This document shows, in pieces, positions 1 through 10,502 of a stretch of 64,000 nt of DNA. Below the pieces are notes generated by a model. The model did not search any database, was not told the origin of the DNA, and was given only the letters and a program-made list of their open reading frames with translations. The stretch lies in assembly GCA_018136815.1 (NCBI GenBank), contig CM030932.1, positions 8,556,001 to 8,620,000 of the forward strand, in the 5' to 3' direction. The position numbers and the translations under genes were made by a program. Position 1 is the first letter of the stretch. The number at the start of each line of letters is the position of its first letter. Origin of the DNA: Isochrysis galbana. Taxonomy: Eukaryota > Haptophyta > Isochrysidales > Isochrysidaceae.

Positions 1-609
1 GCAGGCCGAAGTCTCTTTGAGTACATTCAACTCGAGAGTGCTCGACTTCGACGCCTTCCGCTCGTACTGCTTGGAATCGGTCTCGTCGCTGGAGCTGGCG
101 AGTGTGTCGTCACACAGGTGTCCACGTGCGGCGTGGGTACCGTCTTCAGCGACGAGCTCCAAGCATGCGTCTCGAGCGTCCAGTGTGGCCCTGGTACCGA
201 GCTCAACGCCCAGGGCAAGTGTGTCGTCACACAGGTGTCCACGTGCGGCGTGGGTACCGTCTTCAGCGACGAGCTCCAAGCATGCGTCTCGAGTGTCCAG
301 TGTGGCCCTGGTACCGAGCTCAACGCCCAGGGCGAGTGCTCACCCAAGTGCGGTCTCGGCACGGCCTTCAGCGCCAACGCCGAGGAATGCATCGCATCGG
401 ACTTCTCAGTTTTCTGTGGTGCAGGTACGCAGGTGAGTCAGGATGGAGATGGAAAATGCATTTCGTCACTGAAATGTGGCGGTTTTACGGTCAAAACTGT
501 CTCAGAAAACTCTGATTACGAGCACGAGTGTGTTGTCAGCCCTTATGTGTGTGGACCTGGTACATATTATGACTCGAAATACATGATTTGTAAACCCGAG
601 GGAGCATAA
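1..609 (+). CDS. Cysteine-repeat surface-type protein, 5' truncated by window edge
   Basis: One frame is open from base 1 to the TAA at 607-609 with no ATG before the repeats, so the start lies outside the window or in an earlier exon. A hydrophobic stretch (about residues 20-33) is followed by cysteine modules of the form C-G-x-G-T-x(7-9)-C. Two modules are a near-identical 117-bp in-frame tandem duplication starting at about 101 and 218; later ones are diverged. Such CGxGT repeats are known from large algal viruses and from algal secreted or surface proteins. An extracellular, disulfide-rich stalk is the likely role. The hydrophobic stretch can be read as signal peptide or anchor. Whether the gene is viral or cellular cannot be settled here; no enzymatic function is visible. 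Confidence 0.6.
   Translation, partial: AGRSLFEYIQLESARLRRLPLVLLGIGLVAGAGECVVTQVSTCGVGTVFSDELQACVSSVQCGPGTELNAQGKCVVTQVSTCGVGTVFSDELQACVSSVQCGPGTELNAQGECSPKCGLGTAFSANAEECIASDFSVFCGAGTQVSQDGDGKCISSLKCGGFTVKTVSENSDYEHECVVSPYVCGPGTYYDSKYMICKPEGA
101..334 (+). repeat. 117-bp in-frame tandem duplication in the cysteine-repeat gene
   Basis: Bases 101-217 and 218-334 are almost identical and keep the reading frame (39 codons each). The near identity at synonymous sites indicates a recent duplication or gene conversion. Confidence 0.85.
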
Positions 610-852
610 CGTCCCCCCCCCCCTGGGTGCGGTCGCGAGCGGCCCTTCGAAAATGGCGCGTCACTCTTAAAACCCGTAACGAAACCCACAAACACAAAAT
701 ACAAACACGAACACCATGTTACGAGGCCTTAAGGACCCCCCCACTGTTCAGTGGGAGGAGTATGTCATTGGATAAACGACGAGGGAGTCTCCCCGCTACA
801 CACCGCGATGCAAGCATCCTTGGACTCCTAGCCCAGAAGAAACCTTGCCTAG

Positions 853-1053
853 CCCGACTCTCAGGAAGAGTACCTGGGCCCCCTGAAGAAGACCCCCGTC
901 GCACCTCTGGTGATCGACTTGACGGGGGAGGACGAGGCGGAGGAGGACTTCGAGTACATGATCATCCAGGACGACCCTCGCGGCGACGACGACGATGGGT
1001 GGACTCCATGTGTGGATCTGACTGGGGATGAGCTGCGCGTGCAGCGGCCGTGA
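853..1053 (+). CDS. Acidic exon with two SUMO-interaction-like motifs
   Basis: An open frame of 66 codons begins after an AG (…CCTAG at 848-852) and can be read to a TGA at 1051, or can end at a splice donor GTGAGT at 1049-1054, which has good consensus. The peptide is strongly acidic and carries VIDLTGED and a second VDLTGDE. Hydrophobic V/I-x-L/I cores followed by acidic residues are typical of SUMO-interacting motifs. No ATG is visible, so this is probably an internal or terminal exon of a larger gene, or a relic. The TG microsatellite directly downstream would lie in the intron or 3' region. Function is not identified. Confidence 0.35.
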   Translation, partial: PDSQEEYLGPLKKTPVAPLVIDLTGEDEAEEDFEYMIIQDDPRGDDDDGWTPCVDLTGDELRVQRP

Positions 1054-1056
1054 GTG

Positions 1057-1063
<7 letters not shown>

Positions 1064-1113
<50 letters not shown>
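1064..1113 (+). repeat. (TG)n microsatellite
   Basis: About 25 uninterrupted TG units. Translations across it (poly-TH on the minus strand) are artefacts. Confidence 0.95.
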
Positions 1114-1118
<5 letters not shown>

Positions 1119-1203
1119 CGTATGAGGGTTGTAATGATGTCTGAAGCTCTACCATCTCTTTTTTTTTTGTTGGAGGAGGGGGGCGGACGAGGCGCGCGCC
1201 CCT

Positions 1204-1824
1204 TCACCCCCGCGAGCTCTGCGCCCTGATCAGCTCGAGGATCGCACGCCCTGTCTCGGCGTCGAGCCAGTCGACGGCTCGCCGACCCGTGCCGTCGAGG
1301 AGCTCTTTGTCGACGATCGACTCCGCGCGGAAGAGGAGCGCCGCCGCCTCCACCCGGCGGTGCCGCACGGCCATGTGGAGGGCCGTGGAGCGCGAGCCCG
1401 GTTGCTGGTGGTTGGGCAGGCAATCCGGCTGGCGCAGCAGCAGCCCCACCGCCTCGGCGAAGCCGCACGCGCTCGCCGTCATCAGCGGCGAGAGCCCGTT
1501 CCTCGTGAGGACATTGGCGCGTGCGCCGGCCTTGAGCAGCGCCCGTACGGTGGGCGTGTCGAAGTGCATGCACGCGACGTGGAGGCAGGAGTGCCCCATC
1601 GCATCGGTCGCGTTCACGTCCCCCCCCTCCCTCGTGACGTAGGCGATGGCGTGAGGGAGCCTGCGCAGCTCCTCCGGGTGTCCGCCTTCGAGGACGAGCC
1701 GGCAGATCGCCAGCAGGTCGGGCGCCCTGTCCATGTCGACCCTCCCGCGCGCGTCGAGGAGGAGGTGCTCCTTGGCGCTCTTGCGCGGGAAGCCTCGTTG
1801 GGCGTCGCGCCCGCGCTTCGCCAT
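1204..1824 (-). CDS. Ankyrin-repeat protein (about 206 residues)
   Basis: Ankyrin repeats act as protein-binding scaffolds. The middle of the protein has three recognisable repeats: a G-H-S-C-L-H-V-A-C unit, then L-L-K-A-G-A-x-A-N followed by G-L-S-P-L-M-T-A, then S-T-A-L-H-M-A-V. A basic, serine-rich N-terminus precedes them. The start at 1824 was preferred because its context (CCGCCACC before ATGG) is a textbook Kozak site; an in-frame ATG at 1857 would add 11 residues. It is a single exon with a stop just after the last repeat. No catalytic domain is seen. It is convergent with the acidic exon upstream and divergent from the oxygenase at 2.0 kb. Confidence 0.7.
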   Translation of the reverse strand: MAKRGRDAQRGFPRKSAKEHLLLDARGRVDMDRAPDLLAICRLVLEGGHPEELRRLPHAIAYVTREGGDVNATDAMGHSCLHVACMHFDTPTVRALLKAGARANVLTRNGLSPLMTASACGFAEAVGLLLRQPDCLPNHQQPGSRSTALHMAVRHRRVEAAALLFRAESIVDKELLDGTGRRAVDWLDAETGRAILELIRAQSSRG

Positions 1825-1998
1825 GGTGGCGGGGGAGGGGTCGCTTGCTATGGACATGTAACGAAACACAGCGCACTCGGAGGGGTCTGTCAGATTTTCA
1901 GCCGTCCCTCGAGGAGGTCAAGCATCGGAAGGAATGGAGGAGGGAGTCGATCTGCATTGGGATTCGGATGAGTAGACAAGTACAGTCAGAGGTTTCTG

Positions 1999-2772
1999 AT
2001 GAGGCTTCGGAAGTTATCCAACCCTCGCTCCGTCTGGATAGAGTTCCAAGTCCCTCTTGGTTGGTCGAGCTCACACGCATACAACCGACTTGGACACTCT
2101 TCCTCGTCTCCTTCGGAGAGTCGGGCTGCCTTCTGCTTGGGCGCCTCGGAGTATGTACAAGCATTGAAGCGGAAGGTCGCGCGGGGGGATATCGATGCGT
2201 TGCTCAAGATGATTTTGCCGCACATTCATTGTGATGGGCGCGAGCTCAAGCTTGAGGACTTGATCGTCTTGGATGTACTGTCCAAAGAGGGCGCGTACTT
2301 TCCCCAGATCCACAATGACATCCAGTGGGAATTCTATCCGAACGACGGGTTCCAAGTTTGGATGCTTCTTGAAAACGAGCACGAACAAAACTGGGGTAAC
2401 ATGTTCATATTTGATTCCAATGAAGGAGAGAATGGCCGTGTGAGGCTTGCAGACGACAACCAAACATTGATGTTCGTGACCCCTCGGCACGAAAGGGAGT
2501 CCAAGATCAGCCGATGTGCGAAGTATTTGGATTTCACGCCCGGAGATATGTTGGTATTTAGCTCCCGCTTCTTGCACATGTCCGACTTTCGCGTCCTCAA
2601 AAGCCGCAGGAAGTCGGTTGGCTTTCGCGTCCTCGTGCGTCGAAAAGGGTGCGCCGTACCGCCCCCGCGTAAGCTCTGGAACTTCGAAGCCGGGTATACC
2701 CTCGGGCAGAGCCTACTATACCATATCAAATGCTTCCGTGGCTGTACACGCTATTCGCTGTCGGGGATCTGA
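1999..2772 (+). CDS. PhyH-like Fe(II)/2-oxoglutarate dioxygenase
   Basis: The core fits the phytanoyl-CoA-dioxygenase-like fold: H105-x-D107 (in Q-I-H-N-D) as two iron ligands, a G-D-M-L-V-F strand, H193 as third ligand (F-L-H-M-S-D), and arginines at 203-204 and 210 that could bind 2-oxoglutarate. Substrate is unknown; relatives hydroxylate lipids, small metabolites or nucleobases and occur in algae, bacteria and large viruses. The last 15 or so residues run toward the captured cytochrome b561 segment and are probably not native, so the gene may be 3'-truncated or may splice elsewhere. The N-terminal 50 residues look low in information, so the true start may be later. Confidence 0.6.
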   Translation: MRLRKLSNPRSVWIEFQVPLGWSSSHAYNRLGHSSSSPSESRAAFCLGASEYVQALKRKVARGDIDALLKMILPHIHCDGRELKLEDLIVLDVLSKEGAYFPQIHNDIQWEFYPNDGFQVWMLLENEHEQNWGNMFIFDSNEGENGRVRLADDNQTLMFVTPRHERESKISRCAKYLDFTPGDMLVFSSRFLHMSDFRVLKSRRKSVGFRVLVRRKGCAVPPPRKLWNFEAGYTLGQSLLYHIKCFRGCTRYSLSGI

Positions 2773-2839
2773 AATCCCAGGAGCACCCCCCCCGGCTACC
2801 CGGCGAAGGGTTTGAAGGCACCGCGCGTCGCCAACCAGC

Positions 2840-3386
2840 GTGCTCCTCCCCTCGGGCGCCTTTTTCTCGCTCGCTTGGCGCTCCCGGCTCACCGGCGGCC
2901 TCTGGCTCCGTGTGCATCGCGTGGTGCAGGTGTGTTTCTCCCTCCTCCCCCCCCCCCATCGGCCCTCCCTCCCACGAAACAAGGCACCCCCCCCGCTCTC
3001 GCAGGTAAGCGGGCTTTGCGGTGGCCGCCGCCGGCGTCGCGCTCGCCGTCGCGTGGGTGCCCCGAGGGCGCCACTTCTCGCACCCCCATCATACGCTCGG
3101 GGCCGTCGCCTTCGCCCTCGCCCTCGCCCTGCTGCAGCCGCTCAACGCGCTCGTGCGCGGCCCGCCCGCCGCCCGCACCACACGCCGCGCCGTGTGGCGG
3201 GTCGCGCACAAGGGGACGGGCTACGCCGTGCTCGCCGTGGGCGTCTACCAGGCCCTCTCGGGGCGCGCCCTCATGCCGAGCCAAGGCGACGCCGTTATCG
3301 TCGCGTACGGGGTGCTCCTGGGCCTCTTCTTGGGGGTGCTCGCGGGGGGGGGGGGGGGCTCATGGTAGGGTGAGAGTCCCCACAGG
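2840..3386 (+). pseudogene. Captured cytochrome b561 exons, copy A (frameshifted)
   Basis: Two exon pieces of a cytochrome b561 (transmembrane ascorbate-type electron transporter, as in DOMON-b561 proteins) are recognisable. The first (about 2840-2931) ends in V-H-R-V-V-Q at a GTGTGT donor. An intron to a GCTCTCGCAG acceptor (3003) follows, then an exon with H-F-S-H-P-H-H-T-L-G and V-A-H-K-G-T-G-Y, the histidines expected to ligate heme. Compared with copy C, the second exon begins with an extra base (GTAAGCGGGC against GGAAGCGGC), which breaks the frame. The exon end GGGCTCATG-GTAGGGTGAG is kept, with intron bases after it. Retained intron and splice sites show DNA-level rather than RNA-level copying. 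Confidence 0.75.
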
Positions 3387-3407
3387 AGGGGATTTCTTTT
3401 ATACCGA

Positions 3408-3720
3408 CGCATCGCGTATTTGGAAACGAGGGGTACCAAATGAAGGCAAACGACCTTTGGACGTCGAAGATTTTACCGATGATGTCCTCGAGTGGTTGCG
3501 CATAAACGGCAACTCTTTCCCGTCTTGGGTGATGGCGGCGCGTCTTGCGTTTGCCCTTTCTCCAAATTCTGCCTCGTGTGAACGTGTGTTCTCTCTCTTG
3601 CGTGAGATGTCGTATGGATGGGGAGCAACAATCTGGTGAGTTGTCAAACCACCTGCAAGTGGCCTTGATGAGTCGCTACAACAAACGGACCGTGGGCGGA
3701 GATCGTGCAAGTGTGTGGTG
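3408..3720 (+). pseudogene. hAT transposase C-terminal (dimerisation) remnant
   Basis: The frame through 3420-3630 reads W-L-R-I-N-G…F-P-S-W…A-A-R-L-A-F-A-L-S-P…S-A-S-C-E-R-V-F-S-L-L, which is the hallmark hAT C-terminal dimerisation domain. A one-base frameshift near 3618 moves the continuation (E-Q-Q…L-S-N-H-L-Q-V-A-L-M-S-R-Y-N-K) into another frame. N-terminal zinc finger and catalytic RNase-H parts are absent. It starts directly after the recurring end motif at 3435-3456, so this is a truncated element abutting captured DNA. Confidence 0.8.
3435..3456 (+). repeat. Recurring element-end motif (AAATGAAGGCAAACGACC)
   Basis: ACCAAATGAAGGCAAACGACCT also appears at 28617-28639 and 60979-61000, with variants at about 23278-23301, 35281-35297 and (minus) 59805-59828. 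It repeatedly lies at the boundary between captured or repetitive DNA and unrelated flank, so it is probably the terminus of a mobile-element family. Confidence 0.7.
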
Positions 3721-3867
3721 TGCTCTTGTTTGTGTGGGCTGTGGGTTGACCACAGAGAGAAATAATGTGTGAATGTGAACAATAAGTGAACAATGACAAT
3801 GACGAATGACAATGACTGACAATGAACTATTAATGTGAATCCTCCCTCGCAGCGCCCCTCGTAGGCC

Positions 3868-4359
3868 ATAGATGCTCCATTAATTAGGCTGATATTCTGA
3901 TATTAGGTCCTGATATCATGATATTAGGTCCTCTAGACCTCATGACCTGATGGCTTGATATATAAGGTCATGACGAGGTCAAGCGACTATAAATATGATT
4001 GACAATTGAATTCTCTTGTAGTAGTAGTCGTACACTTGGCGCGAAAAACAGCGGAGGAAAGGGGGGATGGGTGGTTCTCGCCCCTCATGAGGGCATGAGG
4101 GGAGTCAAGACAGTGAGGAGGGGCGCCCCCCCCACCCCTCCATGGCGACCAAACACAGAAGCAAGATTAATTAGCGTCTGAGGGTATAATTAATAATCAA
4201 TGATCAGCAATGCAGAAGTATAAGTAAGCTATTCTTTTGACATTTCACTACTATACTTATAATATCGCGTAACAACCTGATATTAGGCTGAGAATAGGAC
4301 CTGATATCATGCTAAGGGAACCGAAACCTGATGACCTGATACCTAACGGAGCATCTATC
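3868..4359. mobile_element. MITE-like element with imperfect terminal inverted repeats
   Basis: The left end ATAGATGCTCCATTA (from 3868) is matched in reverse by TAACGGAGCATCTATC at the right end (to 4359). Subterminal AT-rich blocks containing CTGATATTAGG and GGACCTGATATCATG are also inverted relative to each other. There is no coding capacity and no clear target duplication. This fills the gap between the hAT relic and PAN2. Confidence 0.5.
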
Positions 4360-4419
4360 TATGCTCGTAGGCGATGCAGCCATGCAACGCGTCGGGCGTG
4401 TGCCGTGTGCACGCACGCT

Positions 4420-4575
4420 CGGCGAAGCACAAGTTTCGAATCGAAATTGATGGAAATTTGGGCCAACGAGCAACGAGGCTCGAAATTTGCTGAAAAGTGA
4501 TCGAATAAATTTCGAATCGAAATTTGGGTGGGTTTGGATCGAAACTCGAAACTCTGGCCCGGGCCAAGGGAGGAA
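4420..4575. repeat. Dispersed AT-rich repeat (CGAAATTTGGG family)
   Basis: The block with repeated TCGAATCGAAATT and ending GAAACTCTGGCCC resembles the block at about 61200-61300, which ends GAAACTCTGGCC. It is non-coding. Confidence 0.5.
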
Positions 4576-4835
4576 GGTAAGTGCATTGCGCTCGCAGGCT
4601 TGGGCATGCTTGGTGCGCTTGGCAGCTTCGGCGTGGGCGGTGGTGGCGGAGGCTGAGTGTGCGGCGTGCCGCGTGCGGCGGCCGGGCGATCGCCGTCGCG
4701 CTGTCGCTGTGCAATGGCAATGGAGCGGTAGAGGCGTACGGAGCGGTAAAGTACTCCAGTAGTATATTTTGGGGGGGCATCGAGCGTCGGGAGGCGCGAG
4801 CGGTGTGCTGCACCTCGCCCACCAACTTGGCTGCG

Positions 4836-4975
4836 CGCGCGAGAGAGAGGGAGCGCGGGAGAGAGGGGGAGAGAGCGAGGAAGAGAGGGAGGGAGAGAGA
4901 GGGGGGTAGGGAGGGAGGAAGAGAGAGGGGGGGGAGAGGGAGGGAGGGAGGAAGACAGAGAGAGGGAGCAGCTCT
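4836..4975 (+). repeat. Purine-rich (GA)n/(GGGA)n tract upstream of PAN2
   Basis: About 140 bases of almost pure GA/G repeats on the plus strand, 70 bases before the PAN2 start. Similar polypurine or polypyrimidine tracts precede the desaturase, the EF-hand gene and the SPX gene, so they may be part of local promoters. Confidence 0.8.
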
Positions 4976-5041
4976 TCCCCTTGACCTCTCTCGACGCGTT
5001 AGCGGGAGCGGGAGCTGGCGGGCGAGAGAACTGGCGTACAG

Positions 5042-8000
5042 ATGGACCTTATCGAGCTGGGCACACTCGCCGCATGCGATGTGCCACTCCATCTCGTGCA
5101 GTTCGACCCTAGCGAGGAGTTGCTGTGGACAGCTTCACAGGCAGGGTTTGTTTACGCCCACCACATGCCATCGGGTGAGCCATACGCTGCATTCCCACTC
5201 GATGGGCGCGGCTCACCGAGCGTCGGCATCTTCCCGTACCCGTTTGGCCTCATCTCGCTCAGCTTCGACTGCGTGCGCTTCTTTTCGAAGGGGGGATGCC
5301 CACAGGCACGCCCATCACCCTGGGCCTCGCCAGCTTGCTGTGCTGAATTTGGCCCTACCCATGTGCAGTGGCAAGTGTGATCACATATGCCTCTGCGTTT
5401 TCGTGGCAGGCCGAGGTCAGCGATGAGAGGATTCAGCGCGTCGTGTGCGGGTCGATGGGTGTCAGCAAGCTTAACGCATGCGTGGCGTTAGCGTTTGCAA
5501 GTAAGGAAGGTGGCATGGAGGGCGGAGGTGCCGGCTTGGCACTGCTTGATCTCACCACGTCGCAGCTCAGCAGTCATGCTAGTGCGGACAGTGTAGCCGC
5601 CGTCGCTCGATTTGAGCCACGGAGTAATATGTTGCTGCTTGGGGGCAGCGATGGGTGAGTGCCACCTAGCCCGATTGCCTGAGACTGGGAGGATAGTGCA
5701 ACAGGTTGCCAATCTCCATGCGTCGAGTTGCTACCATGTCCGGTTATCCATATGGTCATCAGAACGTATCCCGCAGCACATCATTCCAGCCTACTCTATC
5801 GTGTCTCACCGGTGTGCTTGATCGCTACCTACGTTTGCTGCAGCCGACTCCGTGTGTACGACATTCGAACTTCCCTCAAGCCAGTTGGCACCTCCAACCT
5901 CTTTCCGCGCGGTGCCATCCACGACCTCGACGTTGACGGCAATGCAGTCGCAGCCTCGGCTCTCAGATCGCAGCTGGTGCGCACGTGCCCAACATAATCT
6001 TGCGCATTGCTCATTTCCTCAACCCCATTGGCGAGAATCCGATCTGCCACGTGCAGATCACTTTCAGCTTCTCGGGTGCGGCGGGCATCGAGGCGCTCCG
6101 TCACTTTAGGACGACGAGCTCCTTGCCGGCATATACGCATCGTGCTCCCAGTCTTGATCGCCCCTCCATTGGTGGTGCAGGGCCCCCTTGGGCAACAAGA
6201 GCTGGTGTTCGACTCGAAGCTCCGCACAGCCGATTTGCGGCAACTCGCCCGTCCTAGCAACGAGCTCTTCTTTGCGCCAGGTGCTGCAGCTGTGCGGTGG
6301 CATAGTCCATCGTCACAGGTGCTCGTGTCATCGCCGACAGGGGCCTTGCAGGTATGTGCTGATTGTTACCAATCACTCATTTCTACATTGCTTTAAGTCT
6401 CTCTCGTTGACGTCGGCCCCCGCTAAATTCTGTGAATTCTTCGACCACAAGGCTTGAGCCCACCAAACGTGTGGCGCCGTTCTATTCCAGGCTAACATCA
6501 CCATGCATCCATTGTCCTACGTCACTAGCCCCTCATATTTGCCTCACTCTGCCGTGCCACAGCTTCTCGACGCACGCGGTGGCATGACGGCGCCCTCGGA
6601 GATGCAAACTAGTTGCCTTGCCCGTCAAGCCCAAGTTTGCTCCCTCGCCATTTCTTCCTCTGGCATGCTGGTTGCCACCGCTGACTCGATGGGTTTCATC
6701 GATGTGTGCGCTCCTGGGTCGCTTGACTATGAGCTTCTCGCGGTCAATCCCTTCTCGCAGCCGTCCGAGATCGCAGAGCCACCCGACGAGCTTCCACACT
6801 TAGAATGGGGTGATTCTACGGGGGATCTACTACTACTGCCTGAGCCTCCAGGTATGCGGCATGACCTTTCTGGACTCAAATTTGTCCACAATTTCTCAGC
6901 TCGCGCCCACCTCTCCATCCACTTGCAGAGGGCTCTGACGGACCGCTTGCTTCGAATTGGCCGGGAAAGCTACTTGGTCATCGCGGTACTCGCTATGCGA
7001 GCCCTGAGGAGCTCTTAGCTTCAAGTGCGGCTCTGGCGTCGCAGCAACAAGTCATTATTGGCACTACACCGGCAGCATATGTGCCACCCGCTGAGGGGCT
7101 GCCACTCAATCGCGCCTTGCCCAGCCTCAGCCGTCTGCACACCTTGCGGAGGCGAGCCGACGCCAAAGCTGCTGAGAAGGCAGCCGAGGAGGATGCGGAA
7201 GCCGCAGAGGAAGTCGAATTGCCGGAGGAGTGGGTGCGCTACCGCCGACTTAAAGTCGCGCTGGGAAAATTTGGCCTCGCAGATGATTTTTCCTTCAACG
7301 ACCACAACACGACGGATCACTTGTGTACGCTTGACGCTACCTCCGCTGCGGACGGCTACGTCAATCCCATGCTGCTGCTTCTCTATCTGTTGCCATGGAC
7401 GCAGGCACATTGCCGTTCAGCCCTCTCAGCTTCTCAGTTTGCGCTGTCGGACGAGCTTGGATTCCTCTTTCACATGATGGGTCAAAGCGCGGGTAGCTGC
7501 TGCCAACCCCGCAATTTTGGTCGCGCATTGAAGCAAAGTCGTGAGGCGAGCGCCCTGCAACTGGTCGATGTTACTGATGTGGAGGGCACGCTACTCTCCA
7601 CCTCTAATAGCTTGCCAGGCGCGCTGTGCAAGTTCGCACCCTTTCTGCTCGAACAGCTCCGCAAGGAAGCACGAGAAGCACAAGCGGCGGCGGCTGCCGC
7701 CGCCGCCCGGCCTGATGGCGATGCAGAAGCGCAGCGGCGTGCCATCGAAACATTGACGGGGGCCGCCCACGCGCCAACTGCCGGAAGCCGTATTGCCGCA
7801 AAGCAAAATCTTGATGCCATCGTTGCAAGAGAATTCGCTTCGCGCATAGAACGCGAGGTCGTTGCTTTGCAAACAGCAGGTGGACCAGGCGCAGCCGAGG
7901 CAGCCTTAGCGGCGGCCGCGGCAGCACGAGAGGCGCCTACACTGATTGAATCAGTGTTTAGTGCCGTTTGGCGTGAGGAGACCTCTTTTCCGGGTGTGAG

Positions 8001-9919
8001 CGCGCAGCCGGTCACACGGAATGTGCATTCGATGGTCACAAAACTCGTCATGCCCGCAGCGACACCTGGAGCGGCTATCCCCCCATTTGCTAGTGCGTTT
8101 GCAAGCTGCCTTGATCATGAGACGCAAACGCGTGCCTGGTGCGCTGAGACCAAATCCTTCCGCCGTTCTTCGATGCGCAAGCGGCTCAAATCGGCGCCCG
8201 GAGTGTTCTTGTTGCTGTGCGACGAACTTGACCCGAAAGTGATGGAGGACTGGCAGGCAAAGCACGACGGCAGACCATGGTTACCGTCTGGATTTGCATT
8301 GGAGATTCCTCTCGATCCGGCACTCTCCAAGATGACGGTGCAGGAAGGCGAAGAGGAATCGCATCCTCCCGGCCCTGATCTTGAGAAAGAGGGTGCATCG
8401 GAGCGCGTGGATGGCATAGCAACTTGGCGCTCGGGAACGGCGGGCGCGGCTGCCCATAAGGAGAAAACCGCGTCCGTGAAGGTCACCGAGATAGGCGACG
8501 AATCCCAAGGCGAGGGAACAGATGAGTACGAGCTGCGTGGCGTCATTTCTTTCACGAGCTCGACCTTTGTGCACGCCAAAGAGGGCTCGGGTCATCTTGT
8601 CCTCGCCTTCCGTGTGCCAAAATTGAAGTCGACGGAAGGCGCGGAGGAGGTTTCTGCGGTCGACGCCTCAGAGGAGGGATCCGCAATAGGGTCTTCGTCA
8701 TCGTGTAGAGGCCCGGGCGATGGCAAGGTAAAGAAGTCTTCGCCTCAAGTGCGTGGATATCCTCCTGAAGAAGCGGCAGCGGCATGGGACAAGCCCGGCG
8801 GGCAGTGGTACGTTTGGAACGATTTCAGTTTGGCGGAAACTTCCGAAGCCGAGGTGAGGATCACACGCGCGTGATGCCCATCCCCGTGATCAATCTTGTT
8901 TCCGCCGCGAGTACAAGTGTGAGCTTATGTGTCGGTTCCCCTCTCATTTGAGTTTGCGCTTGTGGTGTCCTAGCTTGATCTACCCTGACGTTTCCTAACC
9001 CTTTCGGTCTAAATTCCATTCACAGGTCCGAAAAGCTCATTCCATGTGGAAGCGGCCGACAATTGTTGTTTACACACGGCGGGGTCTAAGCTCTTACCTC
9101 TCTTCACTCCCAGTGACGTCCGTCTGCCGTATCCCTGAAGCTGCCCACGTGGCGCCCGAGTACTCCTTGCGCGAGGTGCCCGCGCCACCACCGGGCTCGA
9201 CCATCCCAAAAGCCAACTTTAGACCGTCTTTCCGACCTCTATCCGGACTTGAGCTGCCGATCAACCCCGGCCGTCTCGTCGCCATTGATGCAGAGTTCAT
9301 TGCTGTTTCTCGCGAAGTGACACGCCCCGGTTGGCGTGGGTCCACAGTCGTCGTGAAGCCTGCGCGCCTTGCACTGGCCCGCGTGTCATGTGTGCGCGGC
9401 GAGGGGCCTCTGGCTGGAGTACCATTCATCGACTCGTATATCCAACAAGCTGAACCTGTCGTCGACTATCTCACTCGATACTCAGGCCTGCGGCCTGGCG
9501 ATCTCGACCCGAGCGTCTCACCACATCACATCACCACAATGAAGGCCGCATACGTCAAACTACGCCAGCTCATCGATGCTGGATGCCGGTTTGTTGGTCA
9601 TGGCTTGAAAAAGGACTTTGAGATGATCAATGTGCACATTGCGCGAGAACAAATCCTCGACACTGTCGAGCTCTTCTATTTGCCCGGCTCGCGAATGATT
9701 TCTCTTCGCTTCCTAGCATGGCACCTCCTTGGCGTCCAAATGTCGAATCGGATGCATGATCGGCACGACTCGATCGAGGACGCGCGGACCGCATTGCAGC
9801 TATACAACCGATACGTTGCGCTAAAGTCGTCGGGCCAAGCAGTGCTCGATGAAGCCATCCGCGAAACGTACCGCGTCGGCAGGGAAACAAATTGGGAAGT
9901 GCCTGAGCAGCATTACTAA
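5042..9919 (+). CDS. PAN2: PAN2, catalytic subunit of the PAN2-PAN3 poly(A) nuclease
   Basis: PAN2 shortens mRNA poly(A) tails in the cytoplasm together with PAN3. Seven exons fit by phase: 5042 to about 5374, 5410-5654, 5844-5976, 6181-6351, 6491-6851, 6929-8853, 9026-9919 (about 1350 residues; animal PAN2 is about 1200). The N-terminus is a WD40 propeller (for example R-L-R-V-Y-D-I-R-T in exon 3). Exon 6 holds the inactive ubiquitin-hydrolase-like domain with S-D-E-L-G-F-L-F-H-M and E-A-S-A-L-Q-L. Exon 7 is the DEDD exonuclease: A-I-D-A-E-F, G-H-G-L-K-K-D-F and H-D-S-I-E-D-A-R-T-A-L, so all catalytic acids and the histidine are present. Low-complexity alanine stretches in exon 6 explain the extra length. 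The 3' edge of exon 1 is unsure: donor 5375 implies a 35-base intron, donor 5273 drops a conserved strand. Confidence 0.93.
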
Positions 9920-10502
9920 AGCGGCTAGTTTGATCTTATGTTTTGTCAAGATGGTCTCCATGATGTGGCAAAGCTCGTCCGTACTTCCTCCCTCTTGCTC
10001 TTAGCACCATGTACGTTCACATGTGAACGACCGGGTCCTCCTTGTTACGCGAGCTTGGTCTACTTTGCGTATGCTGTTAAAAATTAAAAAAAATCTTGAA
10101 GATGTCCGCTATGCTACTATTGACACTCCTTCCTCCGGACCGCCACTGCCATCGCCCTTGCCCCTACCACACTCTCCTTCCCGTTTTTCATCGGTTTCGA
10201 GGGGTCGGCCCGTGTGCACTACTTTGTGCCCAGCGTTACTATAGAGAACCAATTTAGATCAGTCAGGCGGCTTACTTTGAAACGGTCTCGAACAGAAACG
10301 GCCCCACGAGGCGCAGGCCGGGAAGCTCCGATGACGCTCACCGCTGGCGCGGATGGCACCGTGGAGTCGATGGAGGGAACCCCCTCGCCCGGCCAGTGGC
10401 ACGATGAGGACGTCGGCACGCACGTATGCCATCACGCTGTCGCCACACGCCTCGCACAGTCGCGCGCATCCGCCCCTTCCCGCCGGATCGGCTGTCACTG
10501 AA
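9920..10502. other. Intergenic, with a diverged dispersed-repeat fragment
   Basis: About 10080-10215 (AAAATCTTGAAGATGTCCGCTA, then a CT/C-rich block and a GGTTTCGAGGGGTC stretch) resembles the repeats at 34.54 and 37.60 kb. A further short copy of its beginning is at 12574-12620. No gene is seen. Confidence 0.45.

Noticed and set aside
962..1876. 304-residue minus-strand frame across the ankyrin gene
   Set aside because: It is a shadow frame containing the TG microsatellite as poly-TH; the ankyrin frame has the recognisable repeats.
4581..5426. 281-residue arginine-rich protein
   Set aside because: It reads through the (GA)n tract and overlaps PAN2 exon 1 in another frame.
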